Part shown: piece by piece, positions 51,785-61,837 of the stretch
Layout: each line of letters starts with the position of its first letter
How positions within the stretch are numbered: the first letter of the stretch is position 1
DNA from: an uncultured Clostridia bacterium
GTDB taxonomy: Bacteria > Bacillota > Clostridia > Oscillospirales > Ruminococcaceae
DNA: 64,000 nt
Direction: 5' to 3'
NCBI GenBank assembly: GCA_944382875.1
Contig: CALWNQ010000011.1
Location: 16,247-80,246 of the forward strand
Made by a program: the position numbers and the translations under genes
The notes under the pieces: generated by a model
What the model was told of the DNA's origin: nothing
Database searches by the model: none
Seen by the model: the letters and a program-made list of their open reading frames with translations, nothing else

Positions 51785-51940
51785 TTACTGTACTTCAAAC
51801 TGATCTTTGCCTACACCGCACATGGGGCAGACAAAATCTTCGGGAAGATCCTCAAATTTGGTGCCGGGCTCAATGCCTTCATCCGGAAGACCGGCTTCTT
51901 CATCATATTCCCAGCCGCAGATGCTGCAAACATATTTCAT
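51785..51940 (-). CDS. Rubredoxin
   Basis: A 51-residue electron carrier. Two Cys-x-x-Cys pairs bind one iron: [13 protein letters not shown] near the N-terminus and [12 protein letters not shown] near the C-terminus, with the conserved [15 protein letters not shown] between them. It lies 54 bp upstream of the flavodiiron gene on the same strand and is the likely electron donor. The ATG at 51940 has GGAG 10 nt upstream; an in-frame ATG 9 bp earlier overlaps the ribosome site. It is transcribed from a strong promoter at 51975-52003. Confidence 0.95.
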   Translation of the reverse strand: MKYVCSICGWEYDEEAGLPDEGIEPGTKFEDLPEDFVCPMCGVGKDQFEVQ

Positions 51941-51974
51941 ACTGACCATTCTCCTTTATCAATTTCTTGCTTTT

Positions 51975-52003
51975 ACTATATCACAAAATACTCTCGCTGT
52001 CAA
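51975..52003 (-). promoter_or_regulatory. Sigma-A promoter for rubredoxin and the flavodiiron protein
   Basis: Minus strand TTGACA and TATAGT separated by 17 bp. Confidence 0.85.
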
Positions 52004-52039
52004 TCATTTTGCTCTTTTATTTTAAAATTATTCAAAAGT

Positions 52040-53293
52040 TCAAGCTTCTATTTTCTTTCTATTTGCGAAATATTTTCTCAATATGAAAAGCACAACCGTT
52101 CCCAGAATCGGGAAAAAGGCAGCAGAGAGCATCCCGGTTTTCATTCCGACCTGTTCCGCCGAAAGAGAAAGTGTACTGCCCAATTCCGCAGCCCAACTAC
52201 TCTCTGAAACCATATCAGTAACAGCACCCAACAGCTGCGGAGCAACGGAACCGCCCAAATCCCCGCCGGCTGCCATCAGTGCATAAGCGGCAACCCCCAA
52301 AGCTGGAAATTTTTCTTCCATAAAAATCAAGGTTCCAGGCCACAGCATAGAGGTACAGAATCCCGCAAAAACGCAGGCAATCATCGAAACGGCTCCATAT
52401 GGGGATAACCCCGCAACAAGATAGCATACCACCGCCCCGATCATTCCGGCCAGCAGGACATTGGAAATATTTTTTCCGTATTTCGCATACAAAGTTCTGC
52501 CCAACCCCAGCAAAACAGCGAATAGCGCCATTCCCAGTACATCACCGGCAGCTTTGGGAATCTGTATGATATTTTCCATATAACTAGAAATCCAGTTTGT
52601 CATGGCATTTTCCGCCGCACTGCCAAAAAAGATGCAGGCTACACAAAGTACAAAGCCCATATTTCGCCTGTTTCCACGGCTATTTTCCGCCTGACCCTGA
52701 GTCATATCCATGTCCGGTATCGGAGAAATACAATACAGTACAGAAGAAAGAATCGGGAGTGCTGCCCAGAACAAAGTGAGGTAAAGCCAATTCTCTGTCC
52801 CAAAAATATTAAGATAGATGGTACTCACAATCACAACAGTCACAACCCCATATGCGTACAGCGAATGAAGCATACTCATATCCCGATCCGGATTGTCAGA
52901 GGGGAGTGCCGCAACCAGCGGACTGAGCAGCACCTCACACAAACCGGCTGCAACCGAAAAAACCACGGTGCCGATCAGAAGCCCGGTATATGCATGCTGC
53001 GGCCAAATTGCCGGCACCAACGCATAAATCAGCAAGCCGGCTGCGGTTAAGAGCGGCATTACCCGGATGGTTTTTTTTATGTTAAAATATTTCGTAAAGA
53101 AAGAAAACACAAGGTCAATTGCAAGCTGTGTGCAGAAATTCACCAGCACCAGTGTACCGAGCAGTGTATAGGAAATTCCATACATTTCCCGGAATGTCAA
53201 GAACAAAATCGGCGGCAGACTAAAAACCGATGACATTGCCAGATAGGTATAATAACAGGTATGTTTCGTCCTTTTGTAGTTTTTGGGCACCAT
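52040..53293 (-). CDS. MFS transporter, probably sugar or metabolite
   Basis: This 417-residue protein has about twelve hydrophobic segments of a major facilitator. The layout resembles fucose permease-type MFS proteins, with the sequence FLTFREMYGISYTLLG at the first loop and a long middle loop (NSRGNRRNMGF). Charged loop motifs are weak, so the substrate cannot be assigned. The ATG at 53293 lies 8 nt from GAGG; a GTG 9 bp upstream is in frame but less likely. It stands alone between the rubredoxin locus and uvrA, with no clear partner gene. Confidence 0.85.
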   Translation of the reverse strand: MVPKNYKRTKHTCYYTYLAMSSVFSLPPILFLTFREMYGISYTLLGTLVLVNFCTQLAIDLVFSFFTKYFNIKKTIRVMPLLTAAGLLIYALVPAIWPQHAYTGLLIGTVVFSVAAGLCEVLLSPLVAALPSDNPDRDMSMLHSLYAYGVVTVVIVSTIYLNIFGTENWLYLTLFWAALPILSSVLYCISPIPDMDMTQGQAENSRGNRRNMGFVLCVACIFFGSAAENAMTNWISSYMENIIQIPKAAGDVLGMALFAVLLGLGRTLYAKYGKNISNVLLAGMIGAVVCYLVAGLSPYGAVSMIACVFAGFCTSMLWPGTLIFMEEKFPALGVAAYALMAAGGDLGGSVAPQLLGAVTDMVSESSWAAELGSTLSLSAEQVGMKTGMLSAAFFPILGTVVLFILRKYFANRKKIEA

Positions 53294-53387
53294 GATGTAC
53301 ACCTCATTTTACAGCATATTTGCATGATTTCTCCCGCATTATACCACATTATCGCGATGAAATCAATTCATCTTACCATTCTCTTTT

Positions 53388-53432
53388 CAAAAAACAAATC
53401 CGGCACAGCAGATTTTCTGTTATGCCGGATTT
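53388..53432 (-). terminator. Terminator after uvrA
   Basis: Minus strand AAATCCGGCA...ACAG pairs with TGCTGTGCCGGATTT, followed by GTTTTTTG. Confidence 0.88.
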
Positions 53433-53436
53433 CAGG

Positions 53437-56262
53437 TTATTTTTTCAGCAAAGGTGCCAGATATTTACCGGTGTAGCTTTCGGGGATCTGTGCCAACTGC
53501 TCCGGTGTGCCGGTTCCCACAATGGTGCCGCCGCGGTCGCCACCTTCCGGTCCCAGGTCGATGATCCAGTCTGCCGTTTTCAGCACATCCAGATTGTGTT
53601 CAATGACAACCACCGTATTACCGGCGTCCACCAGTTTCTGCAGCACATCAATGAGTTTCTGCACATCATAGCTATGCAGACCGGTCGTCGGTTCATCCAG
53701 AATATAGATGGTCTTTCCGGTGCTGCGGCGGGAAAGCTCGGTCGCCAGCTTAACACGCTGCGCCTCACCGCCCGACAGAGTTGTGGCAGGCTGCCCCAAC
53801 TTGATATAACCGAGCCCCACTTCATAGATTGTTTCGATCTTCCGCTTGATGCGAGGAATGCTGTCAAAAAAGGTCATGGCTTCTTCAACCGTCATATCTA
53901 ACACATCGTAAATGTTCTTGCCTTTATATTTCACTTCCAGCGTTTCCCGGTTGTAGCGTTTGCCTTTACAGACTTCGCAGGGAACAAAGATATCTGGAAG
54001 GAAATGCATCTCGATTTTGAGGATTCCATCTCCCTCACAGGCTTCACAGCGGCCACCCTTTACATTAAAGGAAAAACGACTGCTGCTGTAACCGCGCATT
54101 TTGGCATCGGCAGTCTGGGCAAAAAGCTCCCGGATGTCGGTAAAGACGCCGGTATAGGTCGCCGGATTGGAACGGGGCGTCCGCCCAATGGGCGACTGAT
54201 CGATGTCGATCACTTTGTCGAGGAATTCCAGACCATCGATGCCGTCCGATTTACCTGGTTTTGCCCGGGAACCATTCAATGCGGCGGAAAGTGTCTTGAA
54301 CAGAACTTCGTTTACCAGGCTGGATTTTCCGGAACCGGAAACACCGGAAACACAGGTGAAAGTGCCGAGCGGAATTTTAACATTCACATTTTTTAAGTTG
54401 TTTTCCCGTGCCTTTTTGACCGTGAGGAAATTCCCGTTGCCCTGGCGTCGCTCTGCCGGAACCCGAATCTTTCGTTTACCAGACAAATATTGGCCGGTAA
54501 TAGAGTTTTCACAAGCCATCACCTCCGCAGGTGTGCCGGCGCAGACAATCTCCCCGCCGTGAACGCCCGCTCCCGGTCCGACATCGACGATAAAATCCGC
54601 TGCCCGCATGGTGTCCTCGTCATGTTCAACCACAATCAGCGTGTTGCCGATATCTCGCAAACGCTGCAAGGTTGCCAGCAGCTTGTCGTTATCTCGCTGA
54701 TGCAGGCCGATGGAGGGTTCGTCCAAAATATACAGCACCCCCACCAGCGAGGAACCAATCTGGGTAGCCAACCGGATGCGCTGGCTCTCGCCGCCCGACA
54801 GGGTGGCGGACGCTCGCGACAAGGTAAGGTACTCCAATCCCACGCTCTTCAAAAAGCCGAGCCGCGCTTTGACTTCTTTCAAAATCTGTGCCGCAATCAT
54901 GGCGTCACGTTCCGAAAGAGTGAGATTCTCCACAAAATCCAGCGCCTCGGTGACCGACATCTTACAAAAATCACTGATGTTAATTCCGCCTACCGTCACC
55001 GCCAGATATTCCTTTTTTAAACGCTCCCCTTTGCAGTCCGGGCAAGGCACCGCACTCATCACCTGGGTAATTTCGTCCCGAACATAGGCAGACTGGGTTT
55101 CCCGGAACCGGCGTTCCAAATTGTTGACAACCCCCTCAAATTCGGTGTCATAGCTGCCGGTGCCGTACTCATTTTTTCGCACCATGTGGATCCGTTCCCC
55201 ATTGGTACCGTAAAGGATCACGTTTTGCTGTTTTTCGGTCAGCTCCCGGAACGGAGTATCCAGAGAAAACCCATAGTGCTTCGCCAACGCTTCGTAATAC
55301 ATCTGGGCAATGGTACCGCTTTCCCCAAAATACCAGCCGCTCGCTTTGATCGCGCCTCCCCGGATGGATAACGCCTTATTCGGCACCACCATATCCGGAT
55401 CCACTTTCATAAAAGTTCCCAAACCGGTACAGGTGGGGCAGGCGCCCATCGGATTGTTGAAAGAAAACATCCGCGGCTCCAATTCCCCGATGGAGATGCC
55501 GTGTTCCGGACAGGCGTAATTTTGGGAGAACATCAGATCCTCCCCCGCCACATCGGCAATCACAAGCCCACCAGACAACCGGAGTGCAGTTTCCACCGAA
55601 TCGGTCATCCGGGAGCGCACCGTATCGTTAACCATCAAACGGTCTACCACAATCTCAATGTTGTGTTTTTTATTTTTTTCCAGTTTGATTTCTTCCGAAA
55701 GATCGTACAGGATCCCGTCGGCGCGCACCCGTACAAAGCCGCTTTTCCGGGCATTTTCAAACTCTTTGACATGTTCGCCCTTGCGCCCGCGGACAACCGG
55801 CGCAAGGATCTGGATTTTCGTGCGCTCCGGAAAAGAACAGAGCTGGTCAATGATCTGGTCGACTGTCTGCTGCTTAATTTCCCGTCCGCAGACCGGGCAG
55901 TGCGGAACGCCAATCCGGGCATATAAGAGCCGGAGATAATCGTAGATTTCCGTCACAGTGCCAACAGTAGAACGCGGATTTTTAGAGGTTGTTTTCTGAT
56001 CGATGGAGATCGCAGGAGAAAGCCCCTCAATATAATCCACATCCGGCTTTTCCATCTGTCCCAAAAACTGGCGGGCATAGGAAGAAAGACTCTCCACATA
56101 CCGCCGCTGTCCATCCGCATAGATAGTATCGAAAGCGAGCGAAGATTTTCCCGAACCGGACAAACCGGTAAAGACCACCAGCTTATCCCGCGGAATCGTA
56201 ACATCGACGTTTTTGAGGTTGTGTTCTCTCGCCCCTTTGATGACGAGTTTATCCATTGCCAT
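53437..56262 (-). CDS. uvrA: Excinuclease ABC subunit UvrA
   Basis: This DNA-damage sensor of nucleotide excision repair has 941 residues. Two ABC ATPase modules are present: Walker [15 protein letters not shown] and [14 protein letters not shown], each with a signature ([12 protein letters not shown] and [12 protein letters not shown]). Zinc-finger cysteines lie in [23 protein letters not shown] and [11 protein letters not shown]. The start ATG at 56262 is 8 nt after AAAGG; a frame upstream to 56289 also exists. It is the last gene of the uvrB operon, after the DUF3795 gene (35 bp). Confidence 0.97.
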   Translation of the reverse strand: MAMDKLVIKGAREHNLKNVDVTIPRDKLVVFTGLSGSGKSSLAFDTIYADGQRRYVESLSSYARQFLGQMEKPDVDYIEGLSPAISIDQKTTSKNPRSTVGTVTEIYDYLRLLYARIGVPHCPVCGREIKQQTVDQIIDQLCSFPERTKIQILAPVVRGRKGEHVKEFENARKSGFVRVRADGILYDLSEEIKLEKNKKHNIEIVVDRLMVNDTVRSRMTDSVETALRLSGGLVIADVAGEDLMFSQNYACPEHGISIGELEPRMFSFNNPMGACPTCTGLGTFMKVDPDMVVPNKALSIRGGAIKASGWYFGESGTIAQMYYEALAKHYGFSLDTPFRELTEKQQNVILYGTNGERIHMVRKNEYGTGSYDTEFEGVVNNLERRFRETQSAYVRDEITQVMSAVPCPDCKGERLKKEYLAVTVGGINISDFCKMSVTEALDFVENLTLSERDAMIAAQILKEVKARLGFLKSVGLEYLTLSRASATLSGGESQRIRLATQIGSSLVGVLYILDEPSIGLHQRDNDKLLATLQRLRDIGNTLIVVEHDEDTMRAADFIVDVGPGAGVHGGEIVCAGTPAEVMACENSITGQYLSGKRKIRVPAERRQGNGNFLTVKKARENNLKNVNVKIPLGTFTCVSGVSGSGKSSLVNEVLFKTLSAALNGSRAKPGKSDGIDGLEFLDKVIDIDQSPIGRTPRSNPATYTGVFTDIRELFAQTADAKMRGYSSSRFSFNVKGGRCEACEGDGILKIEMHFLPDIFVPCEVCKGKRYNRETLEVKYKGKNIYDVLDMTVEEAMTFFDSIPRIKRKIETIYEVGLGYIKLGQPATTLSGGEAQRVKLATELSRRSTGKTIYILDEPTTGLHSYDVQKLIDVLQKLVDAGNTVVVIEHNLDVLKTADWIIDLGPEGGDRGGTIVGTGTPEQLAQIPESYTGKYLAPLLKK

Positions 56263-56297
56263 ACTATTTTCCTTTCTTTTATTCTCCACACCATATT

Positions 56298-56669
56298 TTA
56301 CTCTTTTTTCCCAGTTTCAATCAACCGAAAAAGCTCTGAAACAGAAATACAGTCATCATAATCGCCGGTAATCCCCTGCCGATGGTACACAACACTCTGT
56401 TTCTCATTTTTTTCCAGGCAATTCAAGAGCATTTCCTTTCCGTATCGCCGGGCAAACAGAGTAAACCCATAAGGCTTGATTTTTACCAGCAGTCCTTTCC
56501 GGCAATCTTCCTCACATTCATAGCATCCTGCTAGTCCTTTTTTCATCGAACACTGTCTGTTCTCACATTCATCTTTATCCGCGCACTGTTCACAACCAGT
56601 ACAGTGCACATTTTCTGAACAAAGACAGCATGCAAGCCCACATCGAGCAAGTCCTAATTCCCGTTTCAT
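56298..56669 (-). CDS. DUF3795 cysteine-rich protein
   Basis: A 123-residue protein whose N-terminal half is packed with cysteines ([40 protein letters not shown]), the DUF3795 pattern, probably a metal-binding site. The C-terminal half is helical, with an acidic tail. Function is not known for the family. The ATG at 56669 overlaps the multidomain gene by 4 bp (ATGA) and has GGGAG 5 nt upstream. It lies inside the uvrB-uvrA operon. Confidence 0.82.
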   Translation of the reverse strand: MKRELGLARCGLACCLCSENVHCTGCEQCADKDECENRQCSMKKGLAGCYECEEDCRKGLLVKIKPYGFTLFARRYGKEMLLNCLEKNEKQSVVYHRQGITGDYDDCISVSELFRLIETGKKE

Positions 56670-58189
56670 CGAATCTCCCTCTCCATCTGACATCCAGATT
56701 TCCCACAGCATTCCTCCACCATCTCCCGGTAGTCTTCGACGCAAAAAGGAATTACCTCCACCGGTTCCACCGGCTCATAGGACACCCACTGTACCATGTC
56801 CAGTCGGACAAAAGTATCCGCCGGAAGCTTGTAAATCCAGCCGTTTTGGTTCCAGTCCACCGATCCGGCAAAAATCCGGATTTGGTGGGTAACATCGTCA
56901 ATCTGTACAGAGAGATTCCCCTTGTCATCTGGCAGGTAATGCAGTGCAAACGGTTTGCAGGCTTCCGGTGTTTCATAAGCATAAACCGCTGTTTCGGCAC
57001 CGTTTTCTTCCGCCAGGCCATTCGCAGGCTGTGGTTCCAATCTTGTCAGCTGTCTGGTGCTGCCATGATACAGGAAAGCTGGTTTGGCACTTTCAAACAG
57101 CAGCCGATATTCGGCCAGAATCCGCGGATGCAGACAGGGCCAGCTCCATTCTCCCGGGATTTCATCCGCCAGGCGTACTTCTTCCATCTCGCTTTCCGGA
57201 ATCTCCCCGCGACGGAAAACCTCTGCCAAAAAGACCACGCCGGTCCCACCTGCCTCGCAGTCGAAAATCGGCCGGATGGTGAAGTCTTCCGCACCAGTTT
57301 CCTCAAAGAGTTCGCGGCGGGCAGCTTCTGCCGGAGATTCGCCCGGCTCAATGTGTCCGCCTGGAATCTCCCAGGTAGTTTTCCCTTTTTGCCGGCACCA
57401 GAGAAACTGCCCGTTTTCCTTGGCAATGAGGATGGCATACTGGTAATTTCCCAGACTATTAACCGGGGCAAATCTGCACTGCGGCTCCCAGCCAAAACAG
57501 AACGGATCCGGAATATCCTCCCAGATGCGCCCGGCCATTCGCCAAAGCGCCTTTGCGTGAATGCGGTCATGCCACAAAAAACGCCGCAGCACTTTCCGCA
57601 GGTTCCAAAGTTCGCCGTAACTTCCCTCAATTACCCGATTTTCCAAAAATCCGGGCAATGCTTCGATCCTCTCAAAAGCCAACGCGCGGTTTTTCCGGAT
57701 GTCCGGTAGATTCTCAAAGTCCGCGCCCAGTTCCCCGGCGTAATAGTTGGAAACCTGGTTGGTATGGGCATACATTTGCCGCGCCGTCCGCGGCACATTT
57801 CCATAAAAAGTTTTTCGTTCCGGTAAATCCGTATCATCAGGATCGGGGACAGCATCAAACAACCTCTGGAAGTCCGCAGCAGACCGCAGTACAAGCGTTT
57901 TCAGCTTTTCATACTCCTTAGCCGAAAGCGGCATCCGCTCGTATTCCAGCAGAATGTCGGAATCCGCATCGCAGATTTGCAGGCTGCTCTCTTTTCGACT
58001 CACAATCTGCACCGGAATATGACACAGCAAACTGCTCCCATCCCGCCATTGGAGGAACCGCCGAACTTCTGTGGAGAGCTTTTCCGCTGCTTCCTCCGGC
58101 GAAACGCCCCGGGCAAATGCGCCGGGCAGATTCTCCGCCCAAAGAAGCGAGCCGTCCCGATTATACTCCAAAACCGCCTGGATTTCCAT
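56666..58189 (-). CDS. Multidomain protein: HicB-like, DinB-like, Nudix and ADP-ribosyltransferase-like regions
   Basis: A 507-residue protein with four parts. Residues 1-50 (VLEYNRDGSLLWAENLPGA, GVSPEEAAEKL) resemble the HicB/UPF0150 fold. Residues ~90-225 look DinB-like, with His142, His207 and His211 in positions for a metal triad (YAHTN, LWHDRIHAK). Residues ~249-360 are a Nudix hydrolase with an intact box, G278 to G299 (GGHIEPGESPAEAARRELFEE). The last ~135 residues (LYHGSTRQLTRLEP, AVYAYETPEACKPFALHY, GWIYKLPADTF) resemble Arr/PARP-type ADP-ribosyltransferase folds, with a YHGS start and a VYA..T segment. It lies between uvrB (23 bp) and DUF3795. Only the Nudix part is certain; the rest is by motif. 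Confidence 0.72.
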   Translation of the reverse strand: MEIQAVLEYNRDGSLLWAENLPGAFARGVSPEEAAEKLSTEVRRFLQWRDGSSLLCHIPVQIVSRKESSLQICDADSDILLEYERMPLSAKEYEKLKTLVLRSAADFQRLFDAVPDPDDTDLPERKTFYGNVPRTARQMYAHTNQVSNYYAGELGADFENLPDIRKNRALAFERIEALPGFLENRVIEGSYGELWNLRKVLRRFLWHDRIHAKALWRMAGRIWEDIPDPFCFGWEPQCRFAPVNSLGNYQYAILIAKENGQFLWCRQKGKTTWEIPGGHIEPGESPAEAARRELFEETGAEDFTIRPIFDCEAGGTGVVFLAEVFRRGEIPESEMEEVRLADEIPGEWSWPCLHPRILAEYRLLFESAKPAFLYHGSTRQLTRLEPQPANGLAEENGAETAVYAYETPEACKPFALHYLPDDKGNLSVQIDDVTHQIRIFAGSVDWNQNGWIYKLPADTFVRLDMVQWVSYEPVEPVEVIPFCVEDYREMVEECCGKSGCQMEREIR

Positions 58190-58212
58190 CCGAACCCACC
58201 TCCGGAAAGTTT

Positions 58213-60207
58213 TTATTTTCTGCGTTTTGGCTTGACTCCATTGAGTTCATCCTGCAATTTTTTGATCTTGTCGCGCAACAGCGCCGCCTGCTCGAATTCC
58301 AGCAGCTTGGCTGCTTCCTTCATTTCTGCAGTATAAGCTTTGATGAGCTTCTGCTTTTCCATATCGGAAAGGCGCTTTCCCTTCTTGTCGATGGTATCCT
58401 TGGCCGAAATCTCAATGATTTCCGCCACCGATTTGACGATTGTTTTGGGAGTAATTCCGTGTTCTTTGTTGTATGCCATCTGGATTTCGCGGCGGCGGTT
58501 GGTTTCGCGAATGGCGCGTTCCATTGAATCGGTTACACTGTCGGCGTACATGATAACCTGCCCGCCGGCATTTCGGGCGGCACGGCCGATGGTCTGGATG
58601 AGGGAGGTTTCGGAACGAAGGAAGCCCTCTTTATCGGCATCGAGGATCGCCACCAAGCTCACCTCCGGAATGTCCAAACCTTCCCGCAGAAGGTTGATGC
58701 CGACCAGTACGTCAAAGACGCCCAGCCGCAAATCGCGGATGATTTCCATCCGTTCCATCGTATCAATATCGTGATGCATATAGCGCACTTTGACACCAAA
58801 CCCTTTGAGATATTCCGTAAGATCCTCCGCCATCTTTTTGGTCAATGTCGTGACAAGGGTGCGTTCCCCACGTTCGGTACGGGTGTTGATCTCACTCAAA
58901 AGGTCCTCGATCTGTCCCTCAACCGGCTTGACAATCACCTCCGGATCGACCAGCCCGGTTGGACGGATGACCTGTTCAGCGATCTGGGTGCTCTGTTCCC
59001 GCTCAAAATCAGCAGGTGTTGCCGAAACATAGATCACCTGATTCAGTTTGCCCTGAAATTCCTCAAAGTTCAGCGGTCGGTTGTCATAGGCAGACGGCAG
59101 CCGGAATCCGTAATCGATCAGCGTTTGCTTTCGGGCACGATCGCCGAAGAACATCCCGCGCACCTGTGGGACAGTTACATGAGATTCATCGATAAACATA
59201 AGGAAATCCTTTGGAAAATGATCAAGCAAAGTATATGGGGTGCTGCCGGGCTTCCGCCCGGAAAGAATTCGGGAATAGTTCTCAATCCCTTTGCAGAACC
59301 CAATCTCCTCGAGCATTTCCATATCGTACCGGGTACGCTGTTCAATCCGCTGCGCTTCAAGCAGCATTTCCCTATCTTTAAAGTATTTGATTCGCTCCTC
59401 CAGTTCCGCTTCAATCTCCCCGATTGCTTCTTTCATTTTATCGGGCGGTGTGATAAAGTGGGAGGCCGGATAGATCATTTCGTGCGACATCACTGCTTTG
59501 ACCTCTCCGGTCAGCGGATTGATTTCGGAGATTCGGTCGACTTCATCCCCGAAAAACTCCACCCGAACAGCAGTATCCCCGCTGCCTGCCGGGAAGATCT
59601 CCACCACATCGCCGCGGACGCGGAATTTTCCCCGCACAAAATTGATATCATTGCGGTCATACTGCCGGTCAACCAACTCATGCAGAAGCTGATCCCGTTC
59701 CAGCTGCATGCCGGGGCGCAGTGAAATTACCATGCTGCGGTAATCCTCCGGCGCGCCGAGGGAGTAGATACAGCTCACGCTTGCCACAATAATTACATCG
59801 TTTCGTTCACCCAAAGCACAGGTTGCCGAATGGCGCAGCTTGTCGATCTCATCATTGATGGCGGAATCCTTTTCAATATAGGTATCCGTACCGGGAATAT
59901 AGGCTTCCGGCTGATAATAATCGTAATAGGAGACAAAATATTCCACCGCATTCTCCGGAAAGAACTCCCGGAACTCCGAACAAAGCTGTGCCGCCAACGT
60001 TTTATTGTGCGCCAGCACCAAAGTCGGCTTATTTACCCGGGCAATCACATTTGCCATCGTGAAAGTTTTACCGGAGCCGGTTACCCCTAATAAAGTCTGT
60101 GCCTTATCGCCCCGCAGAACGCCTTCGGTCAGCTTGTCAATTGCCTGCGGCTGATCACCGGTTGGCTGATAGCTGGACACCAGTTTGAACTTTTTTTCAT
60201 TCGGCAT
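58213..60207 (-). CDS. uvrB: Excinuclease ABC subunit UvrB
   Basis: This DNA helicase-like damage-verification protein of nucleotide excision repair has 664 residues. It has Walker [15 protein letters not shown], the beta-hairpin region [12 protein letters not shown], helicase motifs including MFIDESHVT and [12 protein letters not shown], and a C-terminal UVR domain ([16 protein letters not shown]) that contacts UvrC. The start follows AAAGAGG with a promoter at 60255-60283. It opens the four-gene repair operon. Confidence 0.97.
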   Translation of the reverse strand: MPNEKKFKLVSSYQPTGDQPQAIDKLTEGVLRGDKAQTLLGVTGSGKTFTMANVIARVNKPTLVLAHNKTLAAQLCSEFREFFPENAVEYFVSYYDYYQPEAYIPGTDTYIEKDSAINDEIDKLRHSATCALGERNDVIIVASVSCIYSLGAPEDYRSMVISLRPGMQLERDQLLHELVDRQYDRNDINFVRGKFRVRGDVVEIFPAGSGDTAVRVEFFGDEVDRISEINPLTGEVKAVMSHEMIYPASHFITPPDKMKEAIGEIEAELEERIKYFKDREMLLEAQRIEQRTRYDMEMLEEIGFCKGIENYSRILSGRKPGSTPYTLLDHFPKDFLMFIDESHVTVPQVRGMFFGDRARKQTLIDYGFRLPSAYDNRPLNFEEFQGKLNQVIYVSATPADFEREQSTQIAEQVIRPTGLVDPEVIVKPVEGQIEDLLSEINTRTERGERTLVTTLTKKMAEDLTEYLKGFGVKVRYMHHDIDTMERMEIIRDLRLGVFDVLVGINLLREGLDIPEVSLVAILDADKEGFLRSETSLIQTIGRAARNAGGQVIMYADSVTDSMERAIRETNRRREIQMAYNKEHGITPKTIVKSVAEIIEISAKDTIDKKGKRLSDMEKQKLIKAYTAEMKEAAKLLEFEQAALLRDKIKKLQDELNGVKPKRRK

Positions 60208-60254
60208 ACAGAACCTCTTTCTTCCGGGCTTAAGCGCGGATGGAATTTGTATTC

Positions 60255-60283
60255 ATTTTACCACATTTATTTTGATTTTTCAA
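60255..60283 (-). promoter_or_regulatory. Sigma-A promoter for the uvrB operon
   Basis: Minus strand TTGAAA and TAAAAT separated by 17 bp. I see no SOS box (LexA-type GAAC..GTTC) overlapping it. Confidence 0.7.
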
Positions 60284-60337
60284 CACGCCGCCGAACAAAT
60301 GTTGCGGATTTTTCTTCATTTTTTTGTGACAAAACGC

Positions 60338-60366
60338 TTGACAAATCGACTGCCCCATGCTATAAT
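60338..60366 (+). promoter_or_regulatory. Consensus promoter for tRNA-Ser
   Basis: TTGACA and TATAAT separated by 17 bp, ending about 20 bp before the mature tRNA. Confidence 0.88.
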
Positions 60367-60386
60367 AATCAACGTTGCAAATCCAT

Positions 60387-60479
60387 GGAGAAGTCGCCTA
60401 GCTTGGTTTATGGCGCACGACTGGAACTCGTGTATGGGCTAATACCCCATCGAGGGTTCGAATCCCTCCTTCTCCGCCA
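60387..60479 (+). tRNA. tRNA-Ser (GGA)
   Basis: The acceptor arm GGAGAAG pairs with CTTCTCC, followed by G and an encoded CCA. The anticodon loop CTGGAAC, closed by CACGA/TCGTG, gives anticodon GGA (UCC and UCU codons). A long variable arm of the serine type (TATGGGCTAATACCCCAT) and the T arm GAGGGTTCGAATCCCTC are present. It is transcribed from its own consensus promoter. The 3' end is a typical attachment site for integrating elements. Confidence 0.97.
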
Positions 60480-60517
60480 TCATATCCACAATCCTTGCGA
60501 CAGGTGTTGTGGTATTA

Positions 60518-60556
60518 AGAAACTCCCTCGAGTGATCGGGGGAGTTTCTTATTTTT
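60518..60556 (+). terminator. Terminator after tRNA-Ser
   Basis: AAGAAACTCCC pairs with GGGAGTTTCTT around a short loop, followed by ATTTTTAT. It lies about 40 bp after the CCA end. Confidence 0.85.
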
Positions 60557-60698
60557 ATAGATTTAAAAAAGTAGAAACTGATGCAAATAACAGTTCATAA
60601 AAATGTTTAACACATTTTTACTCTGTTCTATTATAAATGTACTCTTTTTTTCAAAATAATCAACCCTGACAAAATACAAATAAGGCAACACTAATATT

Positions 60699-61310
60699 TT
60701 ACGATTTTATAATTTTCAGCATTTGAATCAAATATTTCCCATTCATAACTTCTGTTTCATCAAGATCCAAAAGACGCTTGTCAAATTTTACAAATCCATT
60801 ATCCATATAAAAATCTAAAAGTTTCTGTTTTTCTTCACATTCTAAATATACAATTTTCCCGCCCAGCATCTGTTGAAACATTGCAATATTATCACATGCC
60901 ATCTTTAACAACTCATCACCGGAAATCAGCTTATTATATCCATTGGTAAAATTTTTTCCCAACTGAGCAATTAATGGAGCCGGTATCACACACCCTTTCA
61001 TATCCGGATCATACGTACCAAATTTACAAATTTTTTTATAGCAAGTGGCACTGACTTTTGCTTTTGCTACAAAAATTGATTTGATTGTTAATGTAAAATA
61101 TCCAATCAATACTGGTTGATCTTGATACTGGGCAAATACCAAATGAGTTTTCGCAATACTTTGTTTAGCGAATTCCAGTGCTCTTTTATGTAAAAAATAC
61201 TCCACATCATGATTAAGTGGACACGAAAAATCAGAGAGGATAGCTTTTGTTCTATCCTCTCCGTATTGCTGGTATAATTCACTTAATGAAATTTGAACAT
61301 ACCCATCCAT
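60699..61310 (-). CDS. GNAT-fold toxin-like acetyltransferase
   Basis: This 203-residue protein has an acetyltransferase-like layout: N-terminal helices, then LVFAQYQDQPVLIGYFTLTIK, a mid segment APLIAQLGKNF, and a C-terminal KQKLLDFYMDNGFVKFDKR (FY.. GF, typical of GNAT toxins). It follows a 57-residue basic gene whose stop overlaps its start (TAATG), the arrangement of TacT/AtaT-type toxin-antitoxin pairs, although the antitoxin is not of a recognised fold. Base composition is far more AT-rich than neighbouring genes, which suggests horizontal acquisition. Its target and toxicity are unproven. Confidence 0.6.
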   Translation of the reverse strand: MDGYVQISLSELYQQYGEDRTKAILSDFSCPLNHDVEYFLHKRALEFAKQSIAKTHLVFAQYQDQPVLIGYFTLTIKSIFVAKAKVSATCYKKICKFGTYDPDMKGCVIPAPLIAQLGKNFTNGYNKLISGDELLKMACDNIAMFQQMLGGKIVYLECEEKQKLLDFYMDNGFVKFDKRLLDLDETEVMNGKYLIQMLKIIKS

Positions 61311-61483
61311 TAATTATCTCCTAAAAACTTTTTGATGTCTTCTCCTTTTAATTCGCGACATTTTTTTGAGACTACTACATCTTTTGCTTTTTTGTGTTGA
61401 GCTTGCTCCAAAGCATTTGCAAAAGAAAACCCAGCAGAACGTTTTTTTATAGCTATCTGCTTTGAAATGCTCTTTGTAGCCAT
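61310..61483 (-). CDS. Small basic protein, possible antitoxin of the GNAT pair
   Basis: A 57-residue protein with 13 lysines (ISKQIAIKKRSAG, then AQHKKAKDVVVSKKC). It resembles neither a clear DNA-binding RHH nor an HTH domain, but its size, order and one-base overlap with the acetyltransferase gene are those of an antitoxin. The ATG is preceded by CAGGAG at 7 nt, and a promoter lies at 61518-61546. It could instead be a small accessory protein. The call is by context. Confidence 0.45.
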   Translation of the reverse strand: MATKSISKQIAIKKRSAGFSFANALEQAQHKKAKDVVVSKKCRELKGEDIKKFLGDN

Positions 61484-61517
61484 AAAATCAACTCCTGTCT
61501 GATAATATTACAATGTT

Positions 61518-61546
61518 AGTATATCAAAATTCGCATTAAATAACAA
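61518..61546 (-). promoter_or_regulatory. Sigma-A promoter of the antitoxin/GNAT pair
   Basis: Minus strand TTGTTA and TATACT separated by 17 bp. Confidence 0.65.
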
Positions 61547-61837
61547 CAGTATTTTTTCACAATGCAAGCATTATAAAATTGTCTGATTTGTACATTATAC
61601 AATGATTATCTTAAAAGACATTGAATACGCAATCAATCCAATAAAACTTTCCATTTTGATCTATCCTTTCGGTAATATAGGGGCATTACCTATGGATAAA
61701 TTCTATTCTACAAAAAATCTCCGCCCAGGCGAACCCGGACGGAGTGGGAAAAAGGTTGAGGTGATGCTTCATATGAGCATGCCCCATGACTTTATGATAG
61801 CACAATCGCATCCGAAATATTGTCGAATCATGTCGAA
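61547..61837. other. AT-rich gap between the toxin-like pair and the lysis cassette
   Basis: No credible gene is seen. The interval holds a strong minus-strand terminator (61711-61746) and AT-rich spacer. A partial dyad ATGCTTCATATGAGCAT lies at about 61765-61785. The plus-strand frame from 61602 spans the terminator hairpin and is not believed. Confidence 0.7.
61711..61746 (-). terminator. Terminator of the phage lysis cassette
   Basis: Minus strand CTCCGTCCGGG pairs with CCTGGGCGGAG (11 bp, TTCG loop), followed by ATTTTTTG. Confidence 0.92.

Noticed and set aside
60240..60290. LexA box at the uvrB promoter
   Set aside because: No GAAC-N4-GTTC or similar dyad is visible near the promoter.
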